Positions 1-10,572 of a DNA stretch of 64,000 nt are shown one piece after another. The first letter of the stretch is position 1. Each line of letters starts with the position of its first letter. The translations under genes were made by a program, and so were the position numbers. The notes beneath the pieces were generated by a model. The model did not search any database. It saw nothing but the letters and a program-made list of their open reading frames with translations, and was not told the DNA's origin. The stretch comes from Wuchereria bancrofti (taxonomy: Eukaryota; Nematoda; Chromadorea; Rhabditida; Onchocercidae), in the NCBI GenBank assembly GCA_005281725.1, contig SSBO01000007.1, positions 2,300,402 through 2,364,401 of the forward strand, read 5' to 3'.

Positions 1-76
1 TGTTACTTTTTTAATCGAAATAACTGAAACGTAAGTAATAATAACCTATGGTATTACTGTGTGTTATATGTTATAT

Positions 77-303
77 CTCCTTCTGTTCTTTAATCATTGT
101 CTTTTGTTGGTTAATGTATACATAAAATTGTTGTTATAATTTGAAATGGCAAATGTTAGAGGTTGCAAGCGTTGTTATTATTTGCACACAATAAATGTGA
201 CAATTTTGAAAGAATCATGTGTGTGAGGGTTATAAAAGAATTAACATTTTTATTTTATGTGTACATTAGCAAACAAAAGACAATGATTAAAGAACAGTAG
301 GAG
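77..303. repeat. Fold-back inverted repeat upstream of the peptide transporter
   Basis: The arm at 77-108 is an almost exact reverse complement of 272-303 (about 31 of 32 bases). Similarity continues inward at lower identity, to about 136 on the left and 244 on the right, leaving a spacer of roughly 105 bases. A further short copy of the arm end (attaaagaacagcaggag) follows at 306-323. This is the layout of a MITE or fold-back element, or of a long hairpin transcript. No transposase is present, and target-site duplications were not clearly seen. Confidence 0.7.
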
Positions 304-788
304 GTATTAAAGAACAGCAGGAGCTCTGTGTTATAAATATATATAGCACAAAGCAATAGTATAGGTTATTATCACTTATATTTCAGTTGTGGTGGTTCAA
401 ATACCTGTCAGTCTATCATGAAGTGATAATATCAGAGACATCTTTGTTTGTCTTTGTTATTAAATAAGCACAGTCAGAAAGAGAAATGATTTGTTGCTGT
501 TCAGATCACACTTTTCTTTTTCTTTATCCCACTTTTTTTCAAGATAGTTTCTCCTCTTTTCATATTTCACTGAATATTATCATTTCCTTTCACCGTTCTT
601 CCAGTTAAGTAAAAATTGAATCATTAAATAAAATTCATTGAATGGTATGCGATTGTTAATGTTATCAATTTTCCTTTTTGTCTCAATTTTATTCCTCTTT
701 TTTAATTTTGAAAAAAGTTTTGGAACCAAACCAACAACAACCTTTACTGATATCATCTAAGAAGTCGCATCTTCGTGATTATTGCAAC

Positions 789-3700
789 ATGGATATGAGT
801 GACAGTGGTAAAGGATTACTGGCCAGTATCCGCAACTATCCGCCAGGAGTATTTTTCATGCTGGGCAATGAATTCTGCGAACGTTTCAGTTTTTATGGCA
901 TGCGAGCGGTCTTAATTCTATATCTTATCACCGAGCATCATTTCAGTGAAAGGTATACAAATGCCATTTTAAATGTGTAATCAAGAATCAAATTGAATTA
1001 AATTTGTTAACCATAATGTAGTTACTTTACAGTAAAGCATCGCTTTTCTACCATTCATTCATTGCATTTGCTTATATCTCACCGTTGCTTGGATCCATCG
1101 CAGCGGATAACTATTTCGGTCGATTTCGAGTGATACTTTGGATGTCTGCTATTTACGTAATTGGTCATGTATTGTTATCAGTCGGTGCTATACCAGAACT
1201 GAATCAAAGTTTCCGTTTGATATTCGATTTTGGCGGATTAGCTGTCATTGCTTTTGCTACCGGTGGTATAAAACCTTGTGTTTCTGCATTCGCTGCTGAT
1301 CAGGTTGAATTTTTTGCGGTAAAAATGAGGAGAGGAAGTATTGGAAGGATTTGTAAATCTGTTTTTAAGTGCTATCTTTTTTGCTCTTTCAAACCTTTTT
1401 AATAAGTTGTTTCTTTTTTTTTTTTTAAATTCGATTTATCTAATGTTCAGATTTGCTTTTCAAGTATTTAGTTTGAAGAAAAGCAAGTGTATGAAAGGAA
1501 TCAGTTTTTCTCCTTTTTCTATTTTGCTATCAATGCTGGTTCCCTGCTAGCAATTTTATTGACACCAATATTGAGAGGACGAGTGAAATGCTTTGGTTCT
1601 GAATATTGTTTTCCGCTAGCGTTTGGTAAGTGAAAACAGTAAATGTGATTTTGTATTCTTTCGCGAACAGGGTGGTATGACGTAAAAGAAATTAACGAAA
1701 TATTGCAATTCAGGTGTTCCCGGTGTACTGATGTTGCTAGCCTTCATACTATTTCTGGCCGGTTGGAAATATTATAAAATAGTACCACCTGCAAAGGGTA
1801 ACGTCGTTTTCAGTGTCATCTGTTGCATTTGTTACGCAGCTCGAGAAAAATTACGCAACGTTATGAGGTGCTACATCTAATTTCTTATAAATGAAACATT
1901 ATTTGGGTCTGTCTAATCAGTAAGAAGAGAACGCGGATGCTCAACGATTATAAGAACTAGCATCTCCTTGAAAAGTCTGTCTTAAAAACTCCGCTAAAGT
2001 TTGAAGGGATGGAGAAAAAGGAATAACTGAGTCATGGCGACTGGACATTGAATCCATCATTATCAAATACTGATTGAAAATTTGGAGCGAACCACAACTT
2101 TTTTATCCGATGAATCAAACTTAATTCTTGCTGAGTCGATTGAAAATAATGATTAAATAATGTATTTTATAGAGGTCAGCACAAAGTTGAACACTGGCTC
2201 GATTACGCTGCACCCAAGTATAGCAATCAATTTTTGCCTGGCGTCAAAAGTTTAGTAGCTGTTTCAGTTTTATTCGGACCAGTTATACTGTTTTGGGCAT
2301 TGTTTGACCAGCAAGTGAGTAGTTGTTAATTAAAGCAAATATAACAAAGGACTGATTAAGAAATCACTTCTGTTATTTTTGCATTAATTCATGATAATGG
2401 CATTTGTTGCATTTTCGTTTTGTGATAATAGGCCTTTCGCAAACAATATACTACCTCCTTCAGTTCGCTCATATTTGTAGTATTTCGAAATACATTTGTG
2501 TCTGCAACTCTCAAAGAAAAGAATCTAAATAGATTTTTTCTTCTTTTCTCTTCTTATTTGTTATTTGAAAAGAGAGAAATATTAGACACACCTGTAGATT
2601 TCAAACATTTCCGCTACGGATATTAAACTTAGGAGAGAAAGAAAATTGGATCAGCTGTCCTAATAAAAGAATTTAAATGGAAAAAATATTAAAAGGAGTT
2701 TTTTAAAATAAACTTTTAGTTGGAATTTTCTTCACTACCTAAATTTGAGAAGATTCCTTTTATGTAAAATATTTAAGTAATATTTTTAAAATTTTCCATC
2801 ATTTGATAACTAAATCCTTTTAATCTATATCTGTCTGTATAATTTAATAACTTCATAAAAGCAAAAATAACCACCAGTAAAGTAAAATTTAAAACTGTGC
2901 TGGTCAATGGATATGGAAAATTTGCTTGTGGGATGAGAATATTTTTTATACTTAAATTTGACAGTTTTATCAAACAAGTTTTTTTTTCATTTAGGGCAGT
3001 ACATGGGTGCTGCAAGCTCGTCGTATGAATGGTCGTATTGGCTCACTTATGATACTACCAGATCAAATGAATACCCTTAACCCTCTTATTGTTCTTATCA
3101 CTGTACCCATATTTGAAGCATGGATCTATCCAATAGTTCAAAGGATTTGCAAAGTAACACCTCTTCGAAAAATGGCTGCTGGTGGTTGTCTTGCTGCTTT
3201 AGCCTTTGTTATGGCTGGACTATTACAAGTACTTCTAATAACAACATTTTACTAACATATAGGTTTTAAGAATGGAAAAATTTTGAAATATGCAATGTGA
3301 TTGCTAATATATTACACTGAAATGAGAATTCGTTTCAACCTATTGTTCTTGACAGTTAGAAGTGAACAAAACGATGGAGCCGCATCCCGAGCATGGTAAA
3401 GTGATTCTACAGTTAATCGGCAACTCTTCGTATACCTACGAGATCAACGGAACAGAACTTACTTATGGGAAGACCGATTTTCCAGAAGGTCTTTATACCG
3501 TAACATCGAGTTCGATCGAAAATGCGCAAAGTTTTCAATTGAATTTGTCAAATGCTGGATCTGGATATGTTCTCGGATTATTTGAATCATCTCGAAATAA
3601 GCCAGTCCACTTTCAAATTTTTTTGCTTTTATGAGTCAAGCAAGCATTACGACATGTGACAATTATCAGTCCAAGCGATTATCACTCTTGCCGCCTTTGT

Positions 3701-4983
3701 AATGTTTGCCGTTTCAGGAACAGCTTTTCCTCTTTTCCCTACAGTTGTGAAAAAACCGAAAACGGTGGGATACGATTGTATCTTATGGTGGCGGATGACT
3801 CCATACTAGCGAATGGAAGTTTTTATATTGTCGATGTTCATGGGAACATTCATCAGAAAGCAGTTATCAAATCAGGCATCCTTTTACCCTTACGTTGAAT
3901 AAGCATGATTCAGATGCAAGACAGTAACAAGAATAATCTGCATATTGTTCAGAAAAAATTTCTGATTATAGATCTTATTTCATTTCACTGCTCCCGTAAC
4001 ATGTCGTAAACTAAAACCAACCTGACAAACGGGTGACAAATTTGAGGTTCTGAATAAAGTGTTTGACAGAATAGGAGTTTTTGCCGTACTGTCGTCGGTG
4101 TCAAATTAATCAAGGTGCTCTAGTTTGCTAGCGTTTATACTTATTTTTACTGAGTATAATTATTGAGTATAATTATTATACTGAGTATAATTATTATTTA
4201 TCTCAGTTCGTTATTCTCAGGTCAACATTTGGATATCCGTCCGGCACTAATCAGTTCACCGGAATATGTGTTAAAAATTGGTCCTGGTAATTGCTCGGTT
4301 ACTGATTGTCCATACAATTACACCATTTACGCAGAAGCTGGTGGTGCTCATGTAATATACATCGCCGATAATGCCATCGATATCTATACTGTTGTCAGAC
4401 CAAATACGGTCAATATCCTTTGGCAACTACCGCAATTTTTTGTCATAACCGTTGGTGAAGTGTTATTTTCGGTAACTGGCTTGGAATTCTCATACTCACA
4501 AGCACCACCAAATATGAAATCTGTATTACAGGTAAAAATTGTTACAGGTGGAACAATGATCCTTCACCTTTTATAGTGGAATTTGAATAACTGATATTAT
4601 ATTTTCAAATATTTCTTTGCAAAAGATAGGAGTATTGAATTTAATCCCAAGTTAACAGCGAAAAAAGCTTGTTCATTTGCTTGTTTGACTTGTTCATTTG
4701 CTTGTTTGATTTATAGGCCATTTGGTTGATGACAGTGTTCTTGGGTAATGTAATAGATATGCTAATTTCTGGATCGCATATTGTTGCCGAACCGGCAACC
4801 GAGTTTTTCGTCTATGCTTTTATGACGGTTATTGTAATTGGAGTATTCATCGGACTTGCAATTAGATATGACTACAATAACTATAGGGAAAATAAAGATG
4901 CACAGATGGAATACATCGAAAAGCCGTTATCTCAGGGCACTATAATGAAAAGTGGCATACTTTCCGGCAACAGTTCGTCATAA
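789..4983 (+). CDS. pept: Proton-coupled oligopeptide transporter (POT/PTR2, SLC15/PEPT type)
   Basis: A multi-pass membrane carrier that takes up di- and tripeptides with protons; nematode PEPT-1 acts in the gut apical membrane. Supported exons are 789-952, 1033-1303, 1472-1625, 1714-1867, 2173-2314, 2995-3228, 3356-~3893, 4221-4531 and 4717-4983. Family marks visible are ExxERFxFYGMR in TM1 (first exon), the GGIKP motif, FYFAINAGSL, LFDQQGSTW, WQLPQFF and GLEFSYSQAP, in the family order. The start is the ATG at 789 just before MDMSDSGKG. The large extracellular loop is encoded around 3356-4250. There, an in-frame TGA at 3632-3634 separates two segments in the same frame, and I could not find a convincing intron that removes it. 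Without such an intron the model has about 745 codons counting that TGA. The paralogue (pept-1, -2 or -3) cannot be assigned. Confidence 0.93.
4149..4199. repeat. Short tandem repeat, unit about 13 bp (tgagtataattat)
   Basis: Three to four imperfect copies of tgagtataattat lie in the transporter intron, directly before the exon acceptor at 4219-4220. A separate 21-bp unit (cttgttcatttgcttgtttga) is present twice in tandem at 4668-4709, just before the last exon. Confidence 0.6.
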
Positions 4984-4999
4984 TATCAGATGTTAAAAT

Positions 5000-7017
5000 T
5001 GTTTTAAGTGTCCATAATTTAATTTAAATTTTTTATCTTATCATCTTGATGTATTAGTGTGCAACAGGATATGATTAGAACGGCTTTATATATTATCTCT
5101 AAATTTTCTCTAAATTCTTCTTTTGGAAGAGGGAAAGGATTTTTGAAATATTTTATGAATTGGTGTTGAAATGATGTAGTATCTGTTGTAACATAGTAAT
5201 AAAGTGTGACCCATGCAAGAAACAACACCAATTAGTGTTAATATTTTTAATCTCCAATTTTGTCACACTCCAGCAATTCTCATTATGTTCCTTACAATTG
5301 TTCGGGAAGCATGAATGAAGTAAATGAAGGACCTTCCGAAGTCATTTCATTTTGGCTCTAAACTTAGCACTTCTGGAGCTCAGACTAAAATCAAACAGTG
5401 ATTTAAGTAGATGGCAATATGCTCTATAACTGAATAGGATAAAAATGAGAGAAATGAAATAAAGTTATACATTGAAACTGTGAGTATTACAGTGCTTTTT
5501 GAAAATACTTCCATCCAAATTTGGGAAGAGAAATGACATCCTTTTGATATCTAACTCCGAAATCTTAAAATATTCTAATACTCGAACAGTCTATAAGATC
5601 AATACCTCGTGTTCGTTTTCCATCTTTTCAAAGGTTTTTGAATTTTTTAAATTTGTCCCATCTTGGTTTTTTCCAGATTTCTAAATAAATCTCAGCAAGA
5701 ATTCCCTAATTTTGGATTGATTCAAATAAAATATGTTCCGTGAGAGATTTCTTAACATATCCATTTCGTCTCAAAAAAAAAAGCAGATTGAATTAGACTA
5801 CAATGATGCTATACCTGAATGAAAGTCTAAAGCAGGATTTTGGTATGGGATTTACTAACTATTAAATTGAGAAAACAGGGACTTCTTGTTGGTTGTTATT
5901 AAAAGCAATGGTGAAATAAAACAAAATAAGTAGACAAAAATTATTTTCATCCCGAACTATCATTTCCTTCATCCGATCATTATTCATCATAATCCAATAA
6001 ATTTTAAAGTGGAAAACATCATTGGTTAGCATGAGATTAGACGCATGCCTCACAAAATATTTGATATTCCTCGTCGTAATCTTCATACACATCTCTAAAT
6101 AACGCATTTCCCCCCTAATAGCATTGTACTGAAGGCAGTAAATAATGTGCACAGAAAAGAAGTTAATCAAAATCCGATTAGTTTAACAAAAGGATGCTAG
6201 ACTTGATGATAAAATGAATTTATATGTGTGCAAACTTTTCTGACTTCTAAATTTCACGTAATTTGCATGTACATACCCTGTAAAATTAAAAACTTAATTT
6301 TATATTACTTATTTGTTTTGACCGAAAAGTCTGCGCTCGTCATGGAACTTCAAAATCATATCTCTAGAAAACTTCATTTACAATTATAATTTGAAGCGAT
6401 TGGAATGACTAGATGGCGTCTTGTGAAGAAGCATCATGACCTTTAATTTTCTTGTTGGTTTTAAAATGCTAAGATCAGTTCAATAGAGAGTAGAACGGAA
6501 TTCTTAAGTATTTAATATTTTTGTCAGTAAAACAAGCAACGACAATTGTAAACCGAAATCATAACAGCATGTAGAGAAGACATTCAGATGGACATTCAGA
6601 GTATAAGAATAATTGCAAAGTTTCACACTGATGGGGGTTGATAAGTACAAAAGACAGTACGATGCGTACCTGATCTGAAAATGATAGTACAAAGAATAAC
6701 TGCATCAAAGAATGGAATAGAAGAGAATGATGAGTTGAAGTTCAACTCCAGCATTCAAGGAAAAATTAGATACACAGATTCTCTTCATACGCCAATTTAA
6801 AAGGAAGTTTCTAAAACAAATTTTAATAAGAATCTATGCTCACTTTAAGAAACAGTGGTTGCAACAATCAATGAGTGTTCGTGATATTATTTAAAAAGAA
6901 CTGACTAGTTGTAAGGATTAAAAAAAAAGCATGAATGGAAACCAAACGATTGGAGTGCAAAAAGGCATTCTACTGAATATAAGTGAAACAAATTAAATAA
7001 AGAGTGATTAATTTACC
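5000..7017. other. Intergenic, AT-rich, no supported gene
   Basis: This is the downstream region of the transporter. On the minus strand, 5862-6170 is an open frame of 102 codons. Within it a different frame, around 6046-6108, reads as an acidic stretch with EDYDEEYQIF. Neither has a clear splice pattern or a family I recognise. I see no RNA gene or repeat here. Confidence 0.4.
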
Positions 7018-7072
7018 TTGCATTATATTCTTATGAAGTCCCAAGTGATATCAAATCGAGCTGAAGAAGTAA

Positions 7073-7967
7073 TTAGCTGGGTTGGTCTTCGTTTTGACGT
7101 TTCATTTCCTTTAGAAACTTCGACAGGAACTGTCCATCAGAAGTTGCAGTTCGGAGTTGAAGGACAGTTGTTAAACTATCATACTGCTTTTTTAAAGTTG
7201 CAGATTCTATTTCCACCGTCACTGGTGCTGTGAAGATAAGGAACTGAAATATTTATAATATGAAAGTATCGGAAGCTAATTGACTGTTAATTGAAAAATT
7301 AATATTTTCAAATGTTAGTAAAGGAAAAAAATCATTTATTTGAGGAACAGCTTGAGTTAATAATATAAAGATGTATCTAATATGCGAGTTCACTATTGCT
7401 CTTTACCTGTGCCTCTGACAACTGAGTATGGCGTCCAAGCCATCGATTTTTTAAAAACAATGTCCCAAGCGTTACATATTTGAAAATGATTAATAGAAGA
7501 AGTATAATTACTATGGAAAGTACGATTTTGATAAGACTTGATAATGATATAAATTCTGAAGCCAATATATCGGCATCTTCTGCAACAGTTAAGTTTATTC
7601 AGAAAGTGGATGACAGCATATCAGCGGACACGTATAATCAAATGCATGAATAGATAATAAGAGTATCTTGTCATTAACTGGAATAGATTATTGTGTTTTG
7701 AGGGAATTAGGAAAGCAATTGCTCAAATATAGGTGTCTAACTTCAAGATTTCAAGAACAGATTCTTTTCGAAATGGAGTGAAATATAGATTAAAGAAATA
7801 AACATTTCACTAAAGTGAATCCAATCAACCAGCCTGTAATTTTATTGGAAAAATTCGTAAAAGCGATTTCAAATCGGCCTCCAAGGTCGTCAGCTGTTTC
7901 AGTAATCGATTTGAAAAATTTGGAACCAACGGATTCAATCATTCGGATGGCATTGCTGTTTGATGCA
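7073..7967 (-). CDS. Possible minus-strand gene: C-terminal exons of a single-pass membrane protein
   Basis: Three exon-like segments read from high to low coordinate: 7967-7811, 7579-7407 and 7243-7073. Each has a clean acceptor (tttcag or ttgcag), and the two upstream ones end at plausible donors. The middle segment carries a strong transmembrane helix (IVLSIVIILLLLIIF) followed by a basic stop-transfer, and joins in phase to the last segment, a 56-residue hydrophilic tail ending at TAA (7073-7075). The first segment (..SVGSKFFKSITETADDLGG..) is amphipathic. Its phase does not join directly to the next, so a small exon near 7636-7681 or another donor is needed. A further minus-strand open stretch at 8590-8716 has N-glycosylation-type and PPV motifs. 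No family is recognised. A viral-type glycoprotein remnant is one reading; an ordinary nematode membrane protein is another. The plus strand is also open here (see findings). Confidence 0.38.
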
Positions 7968-9177
7968 CTGAAATTCCATACTTAAATTAATGCTTATGTA
8001 AATCGATGTTACTGTTTTATCAAATCATTATAGGAAGGCGAACTTATTGTTTGGCAGAAAGGTAACTGAACCCATACTTTTTTGAAGACAACAAAAACAT
8101 TTAATTGAAAATGTCATAACGAACTAATAATTGTTAAGAAAATTAATTTCAATTTCTGAAAATAATGCTATTTTATGTTACTTTTATTTCTAAGAAATAA
8201 TGATAAATTAAACAAAAATGAAAGATTTTTGCGTTCAAAACCACTCGATTATGACGATACTGGTGATATTAGATTAAAAGGAATTAGAAGTAATTATAAG
8301 TAACTAAGTTATTCATTACCGAATAGGTACAAATAGTATTACTAAGCAGCAGTCAACAATTTTCGAAAAACTAAAAAAAATTGGTTGGGAGAAAGACATG
8401 ATAATAAAAGCATGATAACCAGATTCAGTCTAAGCATATTCTTATTGTACTGTAATGTAATCAAGCATGAAGTATGCTCTTTATATGGAGACATATTCTG
8501 GCCAGTTGGTAGTCATTTCTGAGCATGTAAATTGTTGGTAACTTTCTTCTTCTCAAGTTTAACCAGTCATCGAACAAATGCAGTTGTCATCAAAACGTCG
8601 AATGATATATCAATTTGCTTGACGATTCCGTTCAATAAGAGAGTAAGAACAGGTGGAAAAGTTACTATCGTCAGGTTTGTAGCAATGCTATCACTTCTGA
8701 TGAGGTTCTTAACTGCCTAAATTATCCAAACATGCATTGATTTCCACAAGTTAACTCTTTTCAGCCAGTAAGCAAGTCAACAAAAAGGTTATCTGACTGA
8801 ATAGAATCATAGTGTCATTCTAATTTAAGCGCAATATAGGTACATTTTCACAAAACCAAGAGAATAAATATTCAAGAAATATCTAAAGAGGACAGAAATG
8901 GCTTTCATGTTCAACTTTATAATATCAATGAGTCTTTTATTCCAAATGCATACAGCTTTATGATAAAAAAAAGATTTGAACTCATTTGTCAACCATCCCA
9001 TATTTGGACACTCTGCATTCAGTAAACACTCTTTCTTACTATTGCTGAGTTTGCTGAGTTTAAAAAAAGGATGAGTGGATTTCAAGACATGTATCCAAAT
9101 TTAAAACAGAAATTGAAAATAGATTTGAAAACTGAACTTGTTTAGTTCAGGTTTTTTTCAAATCACTTCTTTCAGGA

Positions 9178-9328
9178 AGCATCTCATCCTCCATCCAGTG
9201 CTCCTCTTCAATCAGCTATAGAATTAACCCGTGATAAAGGAATACCGATCAGTGATAACCTTGTCTTCCCTTACCATTTAACAACAAAAGATTGCATCAT
9301 GTTATTCACTTCAATGAATATTAAGCAA
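9178..9328 (+). CDS. Exon-like segment, unknown protein
   Basis: Fully open for 50 codons between a strong acceptor (ttctttcag) and a weaker donor (CAA|gtagaa), with balanced codon use and a hydrophilic product (..SAPLQSAIELTRDKGIPISD..). Two other plus-strand pieces could belong with it: about 8222-8285, ending at A|gtaatt, and 8583-8676, ending at AG|gtttgt; these two match each other in phase. The link to this segment is not in phase, so a full model is not possible. The product is not recognised. Confidence 0.28.
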
Positions 9329-9667
9329 GTAGAATAAATATGCTTGCTGAAGACATCATCGAAAGCGCTCGACAATCTCTATCTCTCAACTGAATAAGTT
9401 ATGGACCAATTTGTTAAGAAGTTGCATCGTTGGAGTTGAAAAATTCTTGAAAATTCCCGAGGTTGTTTAATTATTGTTTATAATGCTATCAAAAATGCAT
9501 AATCTGAATTCATCTTCAAAGTGGCTTTTGTAGAGAGCACAAATGATGCTATCAACCTGAATAAAGCAAATCGTCAAGTCTTGAAATTCAAACATTCTTT
9601 TGAATAACAGTACAAATAACAAAACCTGAGAACATAGACGTTTGAGAACGATACAAGGCATATAATG

Positions 9668-10197
9668 CACTTTCTTTTTTATTTGTTTCTCAAAACAGAA
9701 CCATAATTTGTCGATGGATTTTTAATTCATTATCAGTGTCATTTGATTAACTTTCTTCTCATGGAGAAAGTCGAGTGAATTAATAATTAGCTGCTACCCA
9801 AAAACTGAATTCAAAAAAAGATGGACAAAATATGAGTAACTCAAAAACAGAAAGGTGGAAATAAAGGCAGTGCAGAATTACACATCACATCAATAACCGC
9901 TTTTTTCCGAATCATATGAGAATGGTAGAAATTATTTGGATATGAATAGGGCGGAAAACCTGTTTCCATGCGCTCATAAGTACTCATCTGCTCATCCCTG
10001 ATAACCTCAGTCCCACTAATCATCAAACCTCTTTTGTCAAAATGATTCTTAGTATGCATTAGCTTTTTATTTCTCTCACTGAGTTTACTGCTCTTTCTTT
10101 TTTATTTGTTTTTTGCTAATATCAAGGTGAACTATAACTTGTCGATGAATTTTTCATCCATCATCGGTGGCATTTGATTAACTTCCTCCTTCTGAGG
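9668..10197. repeat. Diverged direct repeat pair, about 105 bp each
   Basis: Copy 1 is at about 9668-9770 and copy 2 at about 10090-10197. Shared blocks, in the same order, are ctttcttttttatttgttt, a block containing ataa/actt then ttgtcgatg, and catttgattaactt. They lie just upstream of the SON gene and may be an old segmental duplication. Confidence 0.6.
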
Positions 10198-10240
10198 ACA
10201 ATTCGTAATCCTCAATCGTAACCCACACGGTTCTACAGAC

Positions 10241-10572
10241 AATAACGAACTAACGATAACGACCAGCCACTCACTCACACGACGCGGAGACCATTTGCTT
10301 GGCATACCAATTCCATGTCCAAAAGGGTTTTCAGGCTAGGACGCGACAGTTGCATAGTGTGCAGTCCAGTTATCAGAGATAGAGAGAGAGAGTAAGTGGC
10401 AATATCCGTCCGTACCCATGCAGCTGAGGTTGATGGGACAAAAGGTTAAAGGATTTGTGAGCTTTTGGTGGGATATCATGTTATATTATTGAAGAGGTAG
10501 GTAACAGATCTTTGAGAATGCAGAATTACGTAAATTTCGTTTGACTTATTTATACTTCTAGTTAGTTGCTGG
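10241..10572 (+). promoter_or_regulatory. Putative 5' region of the SON gene with a 5'UTR intron
   Basis: GC content rises from about 10241, and a (GA)n tract lies at 10375-10392. A donor (gaagag|gtaggt at 10497) and an acceptor (acttctag ending at 10561) would define a 65-base intron just before the ATG at 10573. The same acceptor, 11 bases upstream of the start codon, could instead receive a spliced leader. Confidence 0.4.
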
